A stretch of 64,000 bases of DNA from Henricia sp. BOLD:AAB3569 (Eukaryota; Echinodermata; Asteroidea; Spinulosida; Echinasteridae), in NCBI GenBank assembly GCA_037783545.1, contig JBBELK010000450.1, forward strand, positions 682,001 through 746,000. The letters run 5' to 3'. The notes under the pieces were generated by a model. The model was not told the DNA's origin. It ran no database searches and saw only the letters and a list, made by a program, of their open reading frames with translations. Below are positions 11,849 through 24,200 of this stretch, piece after piece. The translations under genes were made by a program, and so were the position numbers. How positions within the stretch are numbered: the stretch's first letter is position 1; every line of letters starts with the position of its first letter.

Positions 11849-12200
11849 CGACACTGCAAATTGTCTATTAGGCAACTATGAATGAAAACCAAACGTCACG
11901 ACGCTTTCGTCGTCACCTCTTGAGAACAGACAAACGCTTCCTTTAGAACCTCCAATTTACCAAACATGGCTGACACTGCAAAGTGTCTATTAGGCAACTA
12001 TGAATGAAAACCAAACGCCGCGGCGCTTTCGTCGTTGTCACCTCTTGAGAACAGACAGAAACGCTTGCTTGGGAACCTCCATGTTACCAAACATGGCTGA
12101 CACTGCAAAGTGTGTATTAACCAAATGTCACAGCGCTTTCGTCGTTGTCACCTCTTGAGAATAGACAGAAACGCCTCTTTGGGCACCTCGACATTTCCAA
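11843..12200 (-). repeat. Triplicated GUF1 stop-codon region
   Basis: Three tandem copies of a ~110-125 bp unit spanning the GUF1 C-terminal codons, the TGA and the proximal 3' UTR. The exon-proximal copy (about 12089-12200) is the one used. The middle copy still reads EVPKQAFLSVLKR then TGA (stop at 12038-12040). The distal copy has lost two bases in the Phe-Leu region and is frameshifted. The two extra copies are expected to lie in the 3' UTR. Confidence 0.88.
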
Positions 12201-12273
12201 ACATCTTCATTCGTTTCTTGCCTTCCGTTTGTCGCCTTAAGAGTTTCATCTTCCGTGTGATGTCACCCCCATA
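12148..12273 (-). CDS. GUF1: GUF1 exon 13 with stop
   Basis: Follows a CTGGCAG acceptor. Encodes [18 protein letters not shown] and ends [12 protein letters not shown] then TGA. The last ~36 coding bases and the following UTR recur twice downstream (11843-12090). Confidence 0.93.
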   Translation of the reverse strand, partial: YGGDITRKMKLLRRQTEGKKRMKMFGNVEVPKEAFLSILKR

Positions 12274-15200
12274 CTGCCAGGAATCCAAGAAAAGAAAATT
12301 TTAACAGATTAAAGCAAAGAATATTTATCTTTTATTTTAGGGTTTTGACACATGATGTTCAGTTTCTTAAAAACAAACTTGTTAATGTTTAATAATAAAA
12401 CAATTTACAAGTACTTCATTAACCCTAACTCTCTAAGGTGTATGTAAAATCATATTGATTTGAGGATTGAGTGGTGTTAGGCTTAACAAATTAAAGCAAA
12501 ACATCTGTCCTTTCTTTTGGGATTTGCCACATGCATGCAGTTTTTAGCACAGCCGTACGATGTTCAAAGATTTCATTTTTTTAAATTAAATCGCTTTGAG
12601 AAAAAACAATGTGGAAGGAATTGAGTAAAAAAACATACTGAAAACCATAAAAATCCCCAAAACGCTTTCCACCCAAGTCAATTCTGTGGGCTTTAGTGTC
12701 GTTTTACTCAATTTTCTCCACGTTATTTTTTTCTGAAATCGAAGCATGTCACATTTTTGCGTGAAAAGGTTTGGTGTGAATCTACCTGCATATAGTGGCC
12801 ACCCATCTTTGGTCCCAAATACCCTGTGTAATGCTTAGGAAACCTTTATAAAGAGGCCACATTTTATGGTCCAAAGGGGGGCAACTTACTTAGGCTTGTG
12901 CTTACTACGTAATTTTGTGAGTCAAATAATGCTGCATCATTGACCCCGTTCTCACTAAAAGAAATCGCTTCGTTCAACGAAGATTAGTTAATCATAGTTA
13001 GTTAATGAAGCGTGCGTTCGCATATCACTTAACGAAGATCGAATGAAACTGTGGCAGGTCGTTCATACGCGCTGTGTGGTTTTCCAGTGGCACGTCAAAA
13101 ACAACGCTTGTTGGGCGCTTGACACGAAACATTGCGCAGCTTGCACAACTTTTGACAAATGGCGCAAGCCTCATAGCTTGCGTGTTATCTTCAGAAGAAA
13201 CTGAAAATGTTGCGCAAGTGGGCTTACGCAACTGCGTAAGTTTGCGTTCACATCGTCGAACGAAGAGATTTCTCTTTAACGGGGTCATTGTCGAAGTGAT
13301 GTGAGTGCTGCATGTGTCCCAAGCACGCGTAACGCGCTGTACTAAGGTTTCCATTGGTAAAATAAACCAGAGGCACACGGGCATGGAGTCAAAATTGAGG
13401 CATTGGAATTTGACTCCCAAATGATGTATATGCAATGGGTCAACAGACAAGTTTCACTGTATGTATGGCAATTTTCCCCATTGTACTTACGCATTTTGCC
13501 AGGACATTTTTCTTGAGAGCCTTAATATTCTCTCTAGCCAAAATCTTCCCACCAATGGCTGCTTGTATAGCCACCTCGTATAACTGTCTTGGGATAGTTG
13601 TAGCAAGTTTACTGCAAACCGCTTTGCCAGCGTCGCGTGCTTTATCTCGATGGACGATGGTGGCTAGTTCCTGGACTTCACGACCATTCAGGAGAATGCT
13701 TAACTTGACTAGGTCGGCTGACTGGTAGCCACAGTCTTCATAATCAAAACTGAAATATGAAGTCGGAAAACTTGGTTGTATAATACCTGGTTGTATAATG
13801 TTTTATATAATATAGACCCTTTGCACGGGAGGCCATGACAGGGGGAAGTCACATTGTCACCATGCATCATTTAAATATGAAAACTTGCCCCGACATGGCC
13901 GCTGATGCAAAGGCTTTATACAACACAAGTTTATATGAAAATATTCGGCTCGTTCGGTATTTTCATGATTTGTGCGGTATATACTCATTATCTGAAAAAA
14001 TATTGCTGTTGTATATAATAAAGCTCACTTTATTTTGTAAGATTTGAGCAAGATTTGTTTTCTTCAAAGTCGGTGTTGAAAACTATTTTATTTTCAGTGT
14101 CCGTATCCCGCGTCCCCTCCATTCCCTCTGACATCTGCGTTGTCCAAGTTTTACATCTTTGTTCCCAGCCCTCTTGGGTTTGTTTCGCAAATTCCACAGA
14201 CATTTGTCCCCTTAAAACCAGGGGCCAATTTCATAAAACATGTTACGCTTAATCAAAAATTTGGATTAAGCATAGCAGGAATATTCGCTCAAGCAAGGGT
14301 GTATTTCATAAAGCTTGTTGTTCTAAGCGCGCAATGAGTGCGCGCGCAACGCTGTCGTCTGTTTTTTTTCGTCTGCTTTCATAAGTAAACGTCAACATTT
14401 TCAAATACCATCATCGGTTATGTTTCCATTTTGGGATGATTATTACTACCACAGAAGACCCTTGCCTGTCGCTGACTGGAATATTTCAAGAACAGTTGAA
14501 AATGTGTCTCAAATTTTGCCGAGAATGGCGAAGAAAAAAGATGGCGTCATGTTAGCAAAAAATCGGTAGGTTAGCATGCGGTTTGGTTTGCTAGTGCTTA
14601 AACAGTTTTATGAAATGGAGAGGGGGCTGCTTAATCAAAAATCGGGTGCTAACATGTTTTATGAAATTGGGCCCAGAACAGTCTGTCCAAAAATTAATGT
14701 CATTTGGAGAAAAATGAGTTTAAAAGCTTCATTGTAGATGAAAAATCAGAAACGCTAGCATGTAAATGTTGATGCATGGGCCTCGTGCTCCTTGATCCCC
14801 TGGGTCGGCCAAAAGTGCTAAAAAACTTAACTCATTTTAGCAGAAAATTGACATACATGTAAGCTGTTCTGATTTAAAGACCCATTGTATCATTTGCAAT
14901 GACCCAATTTTGTTTTTCATGAGTTGACAAGAAAACCTTACTCAAAGTGTTGATAGCAATGGTAACAAACACCACATGAATTAATTTTCGTCCAAAATGT
15001 TATGTCATGCTGGAAATTGACAACCGAAGGTGGTTTTCTAAAAAAGTCCCGTGCACGGGACTTTTTTACTATTCACTTGTACACAAAATCCATATATAGA
15101 TTTTTAAGGTTTTCTGAAGCATTGATGCATCTAAGTAGCTAAAATTTCTTCAGGCTAGTTTACCAACATTCTTCCTTAGATATGTTACACTCTTATTCCA

Positions 15201-18200
15201 CGAATCTGTAAAAAGTTCTTGCAAATGATACAGGGCTTTTAAAGGGGACAATATATGAAACCTCACCTTGCATATCCCGACGTTACTGACTTGAGGTGGT
15301 CAAAGAAGTCCACTACAACCTCACTCAGAGGCAGTCTGTATTTCAGCAACACCCTGTGGGTGTCAATGTACGTATACTCAACCTGCTCACCGCGTTTGTT
15401 CTACAGAACCAGAAAAAAGTGACACTTCAATTTTTGGCAATAGTATTCAGGGCTTGAAGTGCCCACTGAACCGAGCAATTTAAAATTTGGTTTAGTACTT
15501 TCTGTGCTGGACTAGACCAGTGTGTTTTGTCACCTCAGATAATTTAAACAGCATTCATAAATACCTTAGACAGTTTACGCATCCTTATTGGCTGAAAGCA
15601 CATCACAAGGGCAGTTTTGAACAAAAGGCACAGTCAGTCAAACACTTTTGAGCCTGGGCACTGTAACAAATACCCAGTCTTGTGCGTACAACACGCTTGC
15701 ATAACGCGCGCGATCGAACAAAAACATATCGACGCACAGCTAGCAGTTGTACGAACGCGGTGTTGACACTGAGTGTAGAAAGTGAATGCAAAACATGGCA
15801 AAACGACGAGCTAATTTTTTATGAATGGGATTAAAAGTACGTTTGGTCAGTTTTAAACAATCCGTTTAAAACCGGCTAGGGTCCTGGGCACTGATAATGG
15901 CCCGCGCCTTCGGCCATTGTCAGTGCCCAGGACCCTATCCAGTTTTAAACGTATGTTTAAAACTGACCAAACCTACTTTTAATCCCTAAATATTTTTCTG
16001 GCTGCGGTCTAGTCAAAATATCTTCAGTTATAATAAACATCTGATTCACTAACCCTGTGGTAACCAGGTTACTTCAGGTAGGGCAAAACAAACCCCAACA
16101 GGTTAATGCGGGTTTGAGCCTTGCTAGTCTCAATGTGTGTGTGTCCCTGGGCAAGACACTTAATCCCAATTGCCTCATCAATCCAAGTAATGTTTGAGAA
16201 ACTTTTAGGATAATGCTACAATCTTGGCCAGGCAGCCACCTAGATGAACTCAAATGGTTCTAATGAGGTATGGTTCTAATGACAAATGGTTCTGGCGATT
16301 CCTTGATGGCAGTGGTAATAATGGCAACAGCGCCAGGAGTACCCTGTAGGGCTAGAGGAATGCCACAATCCGAGTGCTGATAGGGTTGTGCGCCTTGGCC
16401 AGGCAGCCACCTAGTTGAAGTGAAATGGTTCTGGTGATTTCCTAATGGCAGCGGTAATAATGGCAACAGCGCCAGGAGTACCCTGTAGGGCTAGAGGAAT
16501 GCCACAATCTAAATGCCGATAGGGCCGGTTGTGCGCCTTGGCCAGGCAGCCACCTAGTTGAAGCGAGATGGTTCTGGTGATTCCCTGATGGCAGTGGTAA
16601 TAATGGAGGTACATGTATTTTGGTCACTACCATGTGATAACATCACAATCTAGATGCGGATCTGTAATGAAACATTGTGCAGCCAACTTACTATACATAA
16701 ACTCAGTACTTTACTGATGTGTTCGTCTGGTGTGATGATCGTACCAAGAATCAAAGGTTCCATGTACTCGTCAACTTGTTGTCTGTCTGGAAACTGAAAG
16801 GGAATCGAAAGAAAACAATTAAGTAGTTGATCATGGCTTCTCTTTTCCCACTCATCAATTTTAGTTTTTCTATCGAATCTGCACTTAATACTGATGCTTA
16901 ATAAGTCATTTAAAAATATTTCTGATTAACCAGCATATCATTAGAGTCTTAACCTTTACCCCAACAGGAATATTTCCTGGGTCAATCTGCTTGGCACAAT
17001 TTTACTGAAAAAAAGTATAATGCACGTGCAACACAAAACATTTCCATTTTCCCAGGGTACATACCAATGATGGATTATATATAACAATCTCTTCATTATC
17101 TCCATACTGCTGTCGGTTCGCCCTGGTATCCCGTAGTCTAGCTCTATAAGGCACACTGGGGACCGTTACTATGACGTTAGCGTCAAACTCTTGTTCCAAT
17201 CGCTGGTTGAATACGTCCATGTGAAGTAGACCTAAGAATCCTAGCCGCCAGCCTTGACCTAGGGCTGGACTGTGGGAGAAAAGTAGGGCCGGGTCCGAAT
17301 TAGTTAGTGTTAGTGTTAGTGTAACAAATTGTTAACAGATCTGTTGACTCGGCATCTTGGGAAATATCAAGCCGGTATAGGGTTCTGCACGACTTTCAAC
17401 ACTAACACTAACACAGAATTGTGACCTCCGGTCCGTGTTACACGAGTTTAACCACTAGTGATTGAAATTTTCAAAATCTTCACGGAGCCCAAAAAAAGTC
17501 TTAATTGTGGGTAGAATGCAAGATCCAACACATTTATAAGTTGTGTTGAAAAATGAAACTCAATTTATTGAGAATCACGAAAGTTCTAAATTAATTAACA
17601 GATCTGTTAACCGATGTGTAACACGATGTGTAACACGATGTGTAACATGAGGTGTTCCACTAACACGTCTTAAACATCATATTAACATCGAGTTAACATG
17701 GTGTTTGTTCTGAGGTCACAATTCTGATTAAGTTATCAGATCTGTTACACCGACACTAACATGCAACCCAGAGTTGTGACTTCACCTTATGTAGAGTGCA
17801 GAGAACATGGTTAACCTGGACGTTCAGTTAGAGGCCGAGATTAATGCCGTGTTAACAGATCTGTAACACTAACACGTAACACACGCAGAATTGTGACCTC
17901 ATCCATTGTCACAGTGCGTCATGCACGAGTAGGCACTTTGTGGATCTATTGTCACATCATTTAAATATGAAAACCTGTACCCCGACATGGCCACTGCTGC
18001 AAAGGTCCTATACATGATTTGCATAAAGCATAAACCATCGTACCTGCTATCTGAACTGACTGCGACACTGCTGTCGTTTAGCGTTAGTCTCTCAATGGCT
18101 GACCTCAGAATGATGTACTCTGATTGGTCAATGGGGTATAATCCTGCAAACACCTGTAATATCAATACAACATTGGTTATTGGTCAATCAAATAGAATAG

Positions 18201-21200
18201 TAAAGTGCCAACATCCCCTGTGTGTTGCCAAGGTTACTGGGTCTAAACTAAAACCAGTTTCCCTGCACTTTGGGTACGTTCAGACGAGGCGTAAGTTAAT
18301 CGTAATCCAAAAATACTAAGTTCAGGCATGAGAATGGAGATTTGTAAAAAATCAGGAAAAATAATTGTATTTCAACAACCTGCGAAGCCACGGCGTGGGA
18401 ACTTTAAAAGCTCTCTGATGCATTTTAGAGCATATCTGGGGTTGTGTTTAAGGTAGATTTTTCCTTAAAATTCAGAGGAGATATTTTATATTTTTTAATA
18501 AAAATAGAATCAGTATTTCACAAACATTACAACTTCCTGAACTGGAAATGTATGGATCAAAAGTAAGTTTCAAATTAAGAAAAAGGCAGAGAAAAAACAC
18601 AATTTCTGCTTCCGATCACATGCCTTTCAAAAATAGTCTTGTAGGTCGGAAAAACGAGAATGGAGTTTTGAAATAAAAAGAAGGAACCAATAAACAGACT
18701 GACTCTAATCGTGAATCGAGCTTGCTCAAGGTTGCCACAGAAGATTCATTTTCACTCACTTTTTTACATTTTCTTAGCTTTATATCCACAGCTTACCACC
18801 CCCCATTTTTAATCCAAATTCACATTGAACTCGGAGACCACATATTTGGGGGTGAAAAGATTCTCATGCCTGTAAGTTATTCCTCGTTGGAACGCTCTAA
18901 TCCTCCCGCGGAGGAATAAGTTACGCCACCAAGGTGGCGTAACTTATTCTCACAAAAAGTTGAGGAATAGCGCAAGTTGCGCCAAAGATAACGATCACCC
19001 CCTGCTGCGCTGAGTCGTGAATCTCCGTTGGAACGCAACTGACCTGCCACTTCCAGTAGTTTATTCGCGCTGACCCATAATACCACTACCCTCCATCACC
19101 GCAATATCCACGTGTAATTCTGAGCATAGAGCAAACTGATGAGAGAACAACTGGAACATGGCTGCTGAAAAATCTACTCAAAATCGTGGATCAAATTGGC
19201 AAAGTCGGGAAATCCTCGCCGGTGATGATCCTTTCACGAAGAAGAAGACCATACTGGATCGCGTCCAGAATGGCGGAGTTGTACCCCGAATACAGGCAAG
19301 CAAAAACGCGAGAAATACATCGTTGATCAAATTGCCCGGCGCCATTTTGACATATCCCACAATGCGCGGTGAGCATACACGATAATGTGTACATGTACAT
19401 ATATGTACGTACATGTACGTACGTGTGCAGTACATGTATTTGTACATGTGCAATTACTGGGCCTTGTTTATTATGTTGTGCATGCATTATGCGCGCTTGC
19501 GTGACTGGAAGGTCACAAAATGTTGGCGTTGCATAACCTCAGAAATTTGGCGTTGCATAACCTCAGACGAATAACTTGAGCCACTTTTATCGTGAAGTGC
19601 CGGCGTAACTTTTCTGTATGAACGCAAGCGTATTTTGGATTAAGGAATTCTTATCTAAACAACCCAAGCGCAATTAAATTTGTACCAACTTGTGCCTCCG
19701 TCTGAACGTACCCTTAAGCAATGGACGTTTCAGATTACCAGCTAATGTTTAATTACCGTGACAACTGAGTAGTCTTTTTCCCAACAACAACAGTCCACCA
19801 TTTCGGCCTGAGCAGTCTAGACAACAATGGTTAGTCATCAATCTTAGTCATTTTGGAACCATTTAGCATTGAAATTATTGAGATGACTTTTTGCTTGTCT
19901 TTGTCATTTTGCTATTGAAGACAATTAAAAAGTGAAGCCACTATTTCTACAGAGTGCTTTTTGAAATTGCCAATCCATTTCCAAATTATCGATCGTTCTT
20001 CATATTATTGATTAATCTTCAAAATATGGATCAATCTTCAAATTATGGATCAATCTTCAAATTACGAATCAATCTTCAAATTACGAATCAATCTTCAAAT
20101 TACCAATCACCCAATTTTTGAAATTAGGAATCAATTTTCAAGACCGAAAGGGCTCATTAGAGAGACGGCAAATAACCTACCATGGGCCTAGCAGCCCTAA
20201 AGCAAGGGGCCAATTTCATAAAGCAGGAAAATTTGCTTTAATAATTCAAAATTTGATTGCCTTGTAAAAATGGGTTTTCAGTCAAAATCGTATGTGATGT
20301 GCATTACAATTTACTGATATTCTGCTATTCTTGCTAAGAACACAAGTTGATGACGTACCATTTTGACTATTAACCCATTATAAAAAAAACACAATTTTTC
20401 TGCTAAACAGCTTCGTGAAATTGACCCCTGGTAAGAAATGTTGTAGTTAACAAACTTGCTTACCATGGGTCTAGCAGCCTTAAAACCTGGTAAGGGTTCT
20501 ACAGGCGTTTTCTGATGGTAGATGGTATCGCCAATTCGAGCTTCCTTCAAATTATGCATGCCTGCAATCATGTACCCGACCTGCCCTGCGTACCTGTATT
20601 ACAGGAAACAATGTTAAGACATGTGTTATGGATGACAGAAATGGTTTACAGAGGGAGAAAAGGGGGAGAGGGGGGGGGGGGGTCTAAACAGTTGCCATTT
20701 TGCGTGCATACTTTATGGACGACCCCAAACATTGGTGATGTAACATTTGTATGGTGTGCACATAGCCAAACACACTTAGTAAACAAAGACTCCAACTTAC
20801 AATTCCTTGCATGGAACCTGCTCTGGATGCATAATGCCAAGTTCCTGTACTTCATACGTCTTGCCCGAGTGTGCTGCAGTCACCTTGTCTCCTTTCCGCA
20901 GTACGCCATCAGCGATCGCAATGTTTGTGATTGCACCGCGATATTGGTCGTACCAGGAGTCAAAGATTAGGGCTTTGAGAGGCGATTCTGGGTCACTCGC
21001 TGGCCTACATTGGGAATCAATAATAATGGTTTGTTGTTACATTGCGCACTCCTTGTCTGCTAACAATGTCAATGATCGCAATGTTTGTGATTGCACCGCG
21101 ATATTGGTCGTACCAGGAGTCAAAGATTAGGGCCTTGAGGGGTGCTTCTTACGAATCAATAAAAATTGCTATTTGTTTTGTAGAGCAAATTCCATGTCTT

Positions 21201-24200
21201 TGAAATTTCAATGCAGCTTACAATGTGCTTTCAACAATCACGAACCACTTCAATTTCACAATACAAGTAAACCTCATTATTAAAAGGTCTTTGGGACCTT
21301 GTTAAAAAAGGAACCTTGTACTATCAGGAATAAAAACGACGTTGAACAAGAAATTGGGACCTAATTTGTTTTTCTTGTTAAAGGCAGTATACATGATTGG
21401 TAAACCGTTACAAATAGTTTCATCCCCCTCTTTGATTGAAGGCATGCTTGATTAAAACCAACCCGAGTAAAAGTCAGCTCCGTACTTCCTTTAACTTTTG
21501 AGAAAACAGTCAAAAACTGGTTTACAGTCGCCCCAAAACCACTTCACCCTGAACCACGGCCTGTGCACGAAGTTGTTTTGGGACGAAGTGGCATTTGGGC
21601 GAGGTAGTGTTTGGACGAAGTGGTTTTGGGATGAAATGGCCTTTAGGTGAAGTGCTTCAGGGCGAAGTGGTCCAGGGTGAGGTGGTTTTGGGGCGAAATG
21701 AGCTTACGTCTCGTGAGACACAAAATAATTGTTTTGCTCATTTCTCAAAGACTATAGCACTTCAGACAAAACCATTTCAAGGGAAGTTTTCTACCGTCAT
21801 CATGTTTATATTGTGTAAGTTATGTTTTCTGATTTTCTAGATACCAATCATGTGTTTTACCCTTTAATGCCAGTATACATCAAAAAGCAATAGTTGTTCC
21901 AAAACTTGCTCAGCACTGAAGGCGATCGTTTGAGCTGCTATAGCCAATTATTTTCTCTTTGTCAAAAATCATTTGATTTGAAAATCACAGAAAATTGCTC
22001 GTTGATCATTGCTGGTCAATGGCACTGCATCAAACAAACCTCTAATCTCAAAACAGAATGCGGGATTTGTATAAGGGGACCTTTGTCAATAAACTCACGG
22101 TGGTATTCTATCAATAACAGCTGGTAGCACTGCATCTACACCGGTTCCCATCTTAGCTGATATGGACAGTAGGTCGTCCCTCTCAATGTCAAACAACGTC
22201 TTAATCTGATTGGCTGCTGCCTCAGGGTCAGCCAACTTTAAGTCAATCTGATGAGAGAGACAAATTCTAATGGAATTTCAATAAGTAACTTTAACACAAA
22301 GTGAAAACTAACGTTCACACCACATTGGCCTTTGGACAAGACAGTTAAAGGCCCAGTGTATCATTTGCAATGACCCCAAAAAGTAATCGACGAGTTTACA
22401 GGGGAAAAGTTCTGAAAGTAAAGATTGAATTAATAGCAACTACCCAATGAAAGGTTTCCGCTCAAAATGATATAATTTTGCAAACGATTTACTTATTGTT
22501 GGTTCGCATCTACGCGGTCTAAAATGCTTGGGCGCTGTGTACTGCGTGTGCGTGTTCCAACGCGATGCATTTTTATGGCTCGCGCGCACACAGTATATGA
22601 TGTGCGCCACAGAGTGCATGGCGTAAGCCACATAGTAACCGATCAACTGAGAACGAATATTTGAAACACCCCGCCAAGACCAGGAAAACGCATATGGATT
22701 TTCATGGTTTTTTTTTAAACGTGGTACATTTGACAAAGCTAAAATTTCTTCGGATGAGTTTGTTGATGTCTTTCTTTTGATTTATAATGGTTTTATTCGC
22801 AAAATTGCTCAAAAACAGATCATCTACAGGGCCTTTAAGTACAACACATAATTATGTTCTCAATGTGTGAAGAGAGTGGTTCCCGGGGTCTGCGTTGGAA
22901 TCTGCAGCCTTGAGTAAAGGCTAGTGTTAAAGTTGTAAGTCCCCAGTGTTGGTTTCATAAAAAGTTCAACTAGCATGACAAGTGTCTTTAATAACTTGTG
23001 ACTTAATTAAAGGCCAGGCTCGTCAGCAATGCGCGCGCGCCAAATTCGTGAAACGAAATACGCAGCTCCATGCCTTTGCTTTGGAGCTGCGTATTTCATG
23101 GCATGAATTTGGCGCGTACGCATTGCTGATGAGCATGTGCCTTTAAAGACTTGGGGAATTTGTAGTCAACCTGTGAAGACTTTTGATGAACTTGACTGTC
23201 ATGGCTGCCGTGCAAAGGGTCTATATATGCAGGAAAGCTTACCTTATTCAAGACTGGAATAATGCAGAGATCCGACTCAAATGCCAAGTAGAAATTGGCC
23301 ACAGTCTGCGCTTGGACACCTTGGTTAGCATCGACTAGGAGGACGACTCCTTGGCAGGCTTTGAGAGATCGAGAGACCTCATAGTTGAAGTCCACATGAC
23401 CCTGGTGAATGGGAAAAAAACAAAAACAGAAATATACTTGAGAGATTGAAACAGGTAGAAAGTACTAGCACTTTAATGCGGGCGTCACACAGTCCCGAAA
23501 TTGATGCCAGATGGACACACGATAAAGGAAATTTCCAAAATTCGTGAGGGCATCTTAAGCATTGTATGACCGCCGGTGGAGTTTCTCAGGCTCTGGCAGC
23601 AACTCCATGAGCAGTGGCAAAATCTTTGGCATGCCAAAAAATTGCCGGAAGACGTTGTGAAGGTTCATTTTCGTGTTGAATTCGTGTGTCCATTTTGCCC
23701 TTCGTAAGGCCATCGTGAGGGCATCTTGAGGGCATCTTGTCAAATCGTGTCATCTACCTCTTTGCTTCGTGTGATCATCGGTGCCATCGGGCATTTTTCG
23801 CCTCACGAAGACAATACAAAGGAAACAAGAAGCTGCCCGATTGTCTTAGGTAGGCAACACGACTACGTGAAGCCCTCGCAATGCCGTCTTGTAGGCATCG
23901 TGTGGCCTGCGGGTAAACTACTTAATAAAAATTCACATCTTCGTGTGGTTCGGGTACCATCGTGTGACCTTCTGTAGGCATCGTAATTGCTTCGGCTGTT
24001 GATTGGCTGTTGACCAAGTTCGGGGCCAACTTCGCGCTAATTTCAAAATTCCTTATTCGTGTGTCCATCTGGCGTCAATTTCGGGACTGTGTAATGCCCG
24101 CATCAATGGAAAAAGGCCATTTTTTACTGGAAGGATTGTTTTCTCTGTACTGCACCCTTAAGAAGTTGATTGATTTCTTTATTTTGTTCTGGACCGACAT

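Noticed and set aside
20640-20700. G-quadruplex-like GGGGGAGAGGGGGGGGGGGG tract as a regulatory element
   Set aside because: A single purine tract inside an intron (about 20661-20682), with no other supporting signal; slippage tract is the simpler reading.
20515-20970. 151-codon plus-strand open frame
   Set aside because: Antisense shadow of GUF1 exons 6 and 7 with their intron between.
21074-21180. Alternative GUF1 exon
   Set aside because: Acceptor region deleted and no downstream donor.
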